From NCBI GenBank assembly GCA_045579665.1, contig JAZNMO010000144.1, positions 1 to 15,731 on the forward strand: DNA of 15,731 nucleotides, given 5' to 3'. Shown in pieces: positions 13,436 through 15,731 of the stretch (within the stretch, counting starts at the first letter, position 1; each line of letters begins with the position of its first letter). Under the pieces are notes generated by a model that was given only the letters and a program-made list of their open reading frames with translations, searched no databases and was not told where the DNA came from. The position numbers were made by a program, and so were the translations under genes. Source of the DNA: COE1 sp045579665. Its GTDB lineage: Bacteria; Bacillota; Clostridia; Lachnospirales; Lachnospiraceae.

Positions 13436-13468
13436 TTATTTACCCTTTCTACCGTCACTTCTTGCCAT
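13436..13468 (-). CDS. Possible 10-aa leader peptide ahead of the 142-aa gene
   Basis: ATG 13468 is preceded by AGAGG at 8 nt and encodes MARSDGRKGK before TAA. The stop lies one base before the next ATG, so ribosomes could pass directly to the 142-aa gene, whose own Shine-Dalgarno lies inside this frame. It may be a chance frame; the good ribosome-binding site and tight coupling are the only support. Confidence 0.3.
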   Translation of the reverse strand: MARSDGRKGK

Positions 13469-13489
13469 GATAAATACCTCTAATTTATA

Positions 13490-13523
13490 AGGTTAGGGGC
13501 ATCCATCAAAACTGAATGCCCGG
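13490..13523 (-). repeat. Intercistronic RNA hairpin, copy 2 (between Gp15 and 142-aa gene)
   Basis: In the mRNA, GGGCAUUCA pairs with UGGAUGCCC (nine pairs, one G-U) around the loop GUUUUGA. The 5' flank CCGG directly follows the Gp15 stop codon, giving UAACCGG; the 3' flank is CUAACCU. Stem positions are 13497-13505 and 13513-13521. Confidence 0.85.
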
Positions 13524-14120
13524 TTACTTCTTCTTGTGTCCGTAGAGTATATCCATAAGGGCATCTTTTTCTTCCTTACTTCTTTTTTCTACTTTGTTAA
13601 AATCAATCAACGATTTGTTTTCGTTGTAAAATTCCTGTTCATGCTTTTCCAGCTTTTTGCCTTTAGCTTTTTTTTGACGGATGGCAATTACAGAAGCAAA
13701 TAAACATTCGCCAATATTCATATATGCACCTAGAAAAGACCACCAATGCGTATATCTGGGCTCTAAAACTTCATATCCCAATATTTTGCTTATTTGAGGT
13801 CTTATTAAGGGTGCGTCTTTGTTCCAATCCATTAATTTGGGCTTATTTTTATCTTCTTCCTCTAATCCCATATCAATAAATTCGGATACTTTGTCCAAGG
13901 CTTCTTGCCAATGCTCCATAGGTATGTTGTCGCAATCTGGAAACATAATTTCCATAATTACCTTACTTTGCATATATGCCGTCATACGTTCGTCATCATC
14001 CGTCAAATCTGGGTCTGATAGGGCAGTGAATAAATCAAGCACCACCCTATAATCCGTCCTAATTTCGTAATCTACTCCACCCACATTTAAGTTTGTGGGA
14101 AATTCCCATGCACTACTCAT
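13524..14120 (-). CDS. Phage Gp15 family protein (tail assembly), 198 aa
   Basis: It matches the pfam06854 Gp15 pattern: an N-terminal LNVGGVDYEIRTDYRVVLDL (11-30), a central helical part, LGYEVLEPRYTHWWSFLGAY (114-133), and a basic C-terminal helix ending GHKKK. Gp15 genes lie between the tail tube and tape measure genes and are presumed tail assembly factors, a counterpart of the T part of lambda G/GT. Its ATG has no Shine-Dalgarno. It lies one codon (TCT) after the TAG stop of the 148-aa gene and in the same frame, so it is translated either by reinitiation or, less likely, by readthrough. Confidence 0.88.
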   Translation of the reverse strand: MSSAWEFPTNLNVGGVDYEIRTDYRVVLDLFTALSDPDLTDDDERMTAYMQSKVIMEIMFPDCDNIPMEHWQEALDKVSEFIDMGLEEEDKNKPKLMDWNKDAPLIRPQISKILGYEVLEPRYTHWWSFLGAYMNIGECLFASVIAIRQKKAKGKKLEKHEQEFYNENKSLIDFNKVEKRSKEEKDALMDILYGHKKK

Positions 14121-14123
14121 AGA

Positions 14124-14570
14124 CTATTTGTGATATTTAGCGGTGTGTTTTTTTACTTTCATTTCAATCTTCTGCATTCTTGCACCGGTTGCGTTAGTAA
14201 TTTTTTTACCAATCTGGTCAAGGATAAAAGAGAAATAGTAATCACCGCTAGGCAAAGGTGAAAGCGGACCCATGACAGAAAAAATGCTTTCTGCCGCATC
14301 TGTATTTAACAAGCAATCAATTCTTTCATAGATATTCCTGTTAATAACATCCAGCTTTTCTGCATTCTTATCGTACTTGCCATCCTTTTCAGAATCCTCA
14401 TACGCATGAATCTGGCTCCTCAAATCTTCTAATCCCTTAACAAATTCTTCATAACGTCCAACGATATTTGCATCGGATGGATTAAAAGAAAATTCTGACA
14501 GCACCTTGCCGGTATGGTCCTTAATTCGTACTGTCTCATAAATCTCTTTGCTTAAGATAATATCTCCCAT
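14124..14570 (-). CDS. DUF6673-like tail assembly chaperone candidate, 148 aa
   Basis: It directly follows the tail tube gene, the standard site of a tail assembly chaperone. It begins MGDIILSKEIYETVRIKDHT and contains FNPSDANIVGRY (29-40), CLLNTDAAESIFSVMGPLSP (86-105) and the end KKHTAKYHK, all shared with the 142-aa paralogue. The start at 14570 has AAAAGGAG with 7 nt spacing. It stops at TAG, three bases before the Gp15 start and in the same frame. A run of seven A residues lies near its end, but a -1 slip there would reach a stop after three codons. The chaperone role is inferred from position and size. Confidence 0.82.
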   Translation of the reverse strand: MGDIILSKEIYETVRIKDHTGKVLSEFSFNPSDANIVGRYEEFVKGLEDLRSQIHAYEDSEKDGKYDKNAEKLDVINRNIYERIDCLLNTDAAESIFSVMGPLSPLPSGDYYFSFILDQIGKKITNATGARMQKIEMKVKKHTAKYHK

Positions 14571-14589
14571 TTTTTAACTCCTTTTATTT

Positions 14590-15102
14590 TTATAATGATT
14601 CGCCTTCTGTAAATACAGGATTTCCAGCCTTAACAGATTCAGCCGTTACGGTACCTTTTACCCATGCTCCATCAAAATCTACAGTGAACGGAATGTTTAC
14701 ACCCTCGGTGCCGCCGCCGTAAGAAGTGGGAGTAACTTTTACTTCTCTCAAATATGCAAGATATGTGTCTGCTTCAGTGTCTTCAATAAGCACTTCCAAC
14801 ATAAGAGTCTTTCTTTCATCACCGGAAATCTGTTCAAATACAATGTCTCGCATATGAGGATATAATTTGCTTTCGGTATTTGCATACCAAGGGTCAGCAG
14901 ACATGGAAGGAGTAAAGCCATTGTCAACGGTTTTAACCTGATCTAAAATATTTTTGGTTGAAGAAAGGTCTGCATTCATATCTACAGTCATTTCCTCAAT
15001 ATCATCACCCAGGATTTCAAACACTGCCTTGCTTGCATCTGCTACCTTTTTGTTCCATGCAGAGTCCAGAAAATGTGCTAATGCACTTCTTTTTAATTTC
15101 AT
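14590..15102 (-). CDS. Major tail tube protein, 170 aa
   Basis: It polymerises as rings to form the non-contractile tail tube. Supporting features are its position before the chaperone and tape measure genes, the length typical of siphophage tube proteins, and the beta-rich sequence with EEMTVDMNADLSSTKNILDQ, DPWYANTESKLYPHM and GVNIPFTVDFDGAWVKGTV, which resembles tube proteins of Clostridia phages. AGAAAGGAA lies 6-7 nt before the start. The leader carries the third copy of the intercistronic hairpin (15142-15174). No Ig-like C-terminal extension is present. Confidence 0.87.
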   Translation of the reverse strand: MKLKRSALAHFLDSAWNKKVADASKAVFEILGDDIEEMTVDMNADLSSTKNILDQVKTVDNGFTPSMSADPWYANTESKLYPHMRDIVFEQISGDERKTLMLEVLIEDTEADTYLAYLREVKVTPTSYGGGTEGVNIPFTVDFDGAWVKGTVTAESVKAGNPVFTEGESL

Positions 15103-15141
15103 AAAAAATTCCTTTCTACCTATAACTTTTAAAAGGTGTGT

Positions 15142-15174
15142 AGGTTAGCGATAACACTCAAAACGTGCTACCGG
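15142..15174 (-). repeat. Intercistronic RNA hairpin, copy 3 (before tail tube gene)
   Basis: In the mRNA, CGGUAGCAC pairs with GUGUUAUCG (nine pairs, two of them G-U) around the loop GUUUUGA. The loop, the 5' CCGG and the 3' CUAACCU match copy 2, but the arms differ strongly in sequence while still pairing. The two G-U pairs form only in minus-strand RNA, which points to function in the tail transcript. Confidence 0.8.
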
Positions 15175-15181
15175 TTAATAG

Positions 15182-15682
15182 TTACGATTGATATTCATTT
15201 TTATATCTTAATATCATGGATATCACCCAATTCTCTACTTTGCTTTCCTCTATGGATTCGAGATAAGCTGGCGTAGTCCTTGATATAGATGTTATTTCTC
15301 GATTATCCGTTAATGCCGGATATGCTTCTAATTTGTATTCTTGCGTTCCGATAGTCACCGGTTGCATTTCAAGCCATTTTCCAATCTTATCAAGAAAATC
15401 TTTGACTTGGATTTTATTGCTTTCAGATACTCCGGCAACTTTGTACACAATGTTAAAGGGGTAATTGCAATTCTGATACACTTTTCCAGTAACAGACCGC
15501 CGTTCACTTTCAACTACGGCTCCCATTGATGGAAACATTGCAATACCGCTTTCTGTGCCAAATGTAGCAAATCTGATTTCATCACTTCCTAAGTCCGGAT
15601 ATTGATTGAGCAACGTCATAAGTGCATTTGTAATAATGTCATATCCGTCAAGGTCATATTTAATTTCTTTCTGTTCTGCCAT
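15182..15682 (-). CDS. Tail completion / minor capsid-type protein, 166 aa
   Basis: It lies directly before the tail tube gene, where head-tail joining or tail terminator proteins are encoded. It begins MAEQKEIKYDLDGYDIITNA and contains LLNQYPDL, RFATFGTESGIAMFPSMGAV and NCNYPFNIVYKVAGVSESNK, with a strand-rich pattern that fits the minor-capsid-3/tail-terminator fold. CCGGAGGTGG gives a strong ribosome-binding site. The start overlaps the stop of the upstream gene by one base (TAATG). The assignment rests on position more than motif. Confidence 0.78.
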   Translation of the reverse strand: MAEQKEIKYDLDGYDIITNALMTLLNQYPDLGSDEIRFATFGTESGIAMFPSMGAVVESERRSVTGKVYQNCNYPFNIVYKVAGVSESNKIQVKDFLDKIGKWLEMQPVTIGTQEYKLEAYPALTDNREITSISRTTPAYLESIEESKVENWVISMILRYKNEYQS

Positions 15683-15731
15683 TATCCACCTCCGGAAACT
15701 CTCTTGACATATTCAATCCATTCTTCTGAAT
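15682..15731 (-). CDS. End of an upstream head-tail gene (partial)
   Basis: Only the last 16 codons are present, ending SEEWIEYVKRVSGGG and TAA. Its stop overlaps the next start codon, so it belongs to the same transcript. Position suggests another head-tail connection protein, but the fragment is too short to assign. Confidence 0.6.
   Translation of the reverse strand, partial: SEEWIEYVKRVSGGG

Noticed and set aside
14148..14154. A AAA AAA slippery run at the end of the 148-aa gene, in the correct frame for a -1 frameshift
   Set aside because: A -1 slip reaches TAA after three codons and does not enter Gp15, which is already in the zero frame.

Overview
The window is a 15.7-kb piece of a temperate siphophage. 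Base composition is low-GC, ribosome-binding sites are of the AAGGAGG type, and the gene families are those seen in phages of gut Clostridia. I infer a Bacillota host, most likely Lachnospiraceae. No clearly chromosomal gene is present. From right to left the minus strand carries tail completion, tail tube, tail assembly, tape measure, tail tip and fibre, and lysis genes. The left 4.1 kb holds the integration and lysogeny region.

Left region (1-2740). A divergent switch lies at about 1678-1768. A rightward promoter (TTGACT, 17 bp, TATTAT) drives a small HTH repressor (1791-2147). A leftward promoter (TTGACT, 17 bp, TATAGT) faces an early set of very small minus-strand genes and ends, in this window, at a protein with a DUF7666-like head and a nonapeptide repeat tail (1-518). 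A 28-bp imperfect palindrome over the leftward -10 box is the best operator candidate. A plus-strand winged-helix/membrane gene (1213-1587) is embedded among the early genes. Between repressor and integrase lie a 40-aa gene, a structured non-coding stretch with its own promoter-like sequence, a strong minus-strand terminator, and a roughly 50-bp dyad (2650-2700) that fits a large-serine-integrase attP.

Integrase to lysis (2740-5480). A 450-aa large serine recombinase converges on an Amidase_3 endolysin, with a bidirectional terminator between them. The holin gene overlaps the endolysin start by 8 bp. An apparently intact attP, flanked by immunity genes on one side and integrase plus lysis genes on the other, suggests that the sequence represents the circular or virion form rather than one end of an integrated prophage.

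Tail region (5486-15731). Transcription is leftward and genes abut or overlap. The order is an upstream partial gene, tail completion (166 aa), tail tube (170 aa), a DUF6673-like chaperone candidate (148 aa), Gp15 (198 aa), a second copy of the DUF6673-like protein (142 aa), tape measure (609 aa), distal-tail-position protein (128 aa), tail-associated protein (448 aa), a BspA-like leucine-rich-repeat tail protein (465 aa), three fibre or appendage proteins, and a protein with a possible carbohydrate-binding end.

Most notable observations: a family of three intercistronic RNA hairpins in the tail operon with conserved loop and flanks but diverged, still-paired stems; a duplicated chaperone-like gene flanking Gp15; a Gp15 start without a Shine-Dalgarno sequence, in frame one codon after an upstream TAG; the attP-like dyad; and a candidate small RNA beside it.
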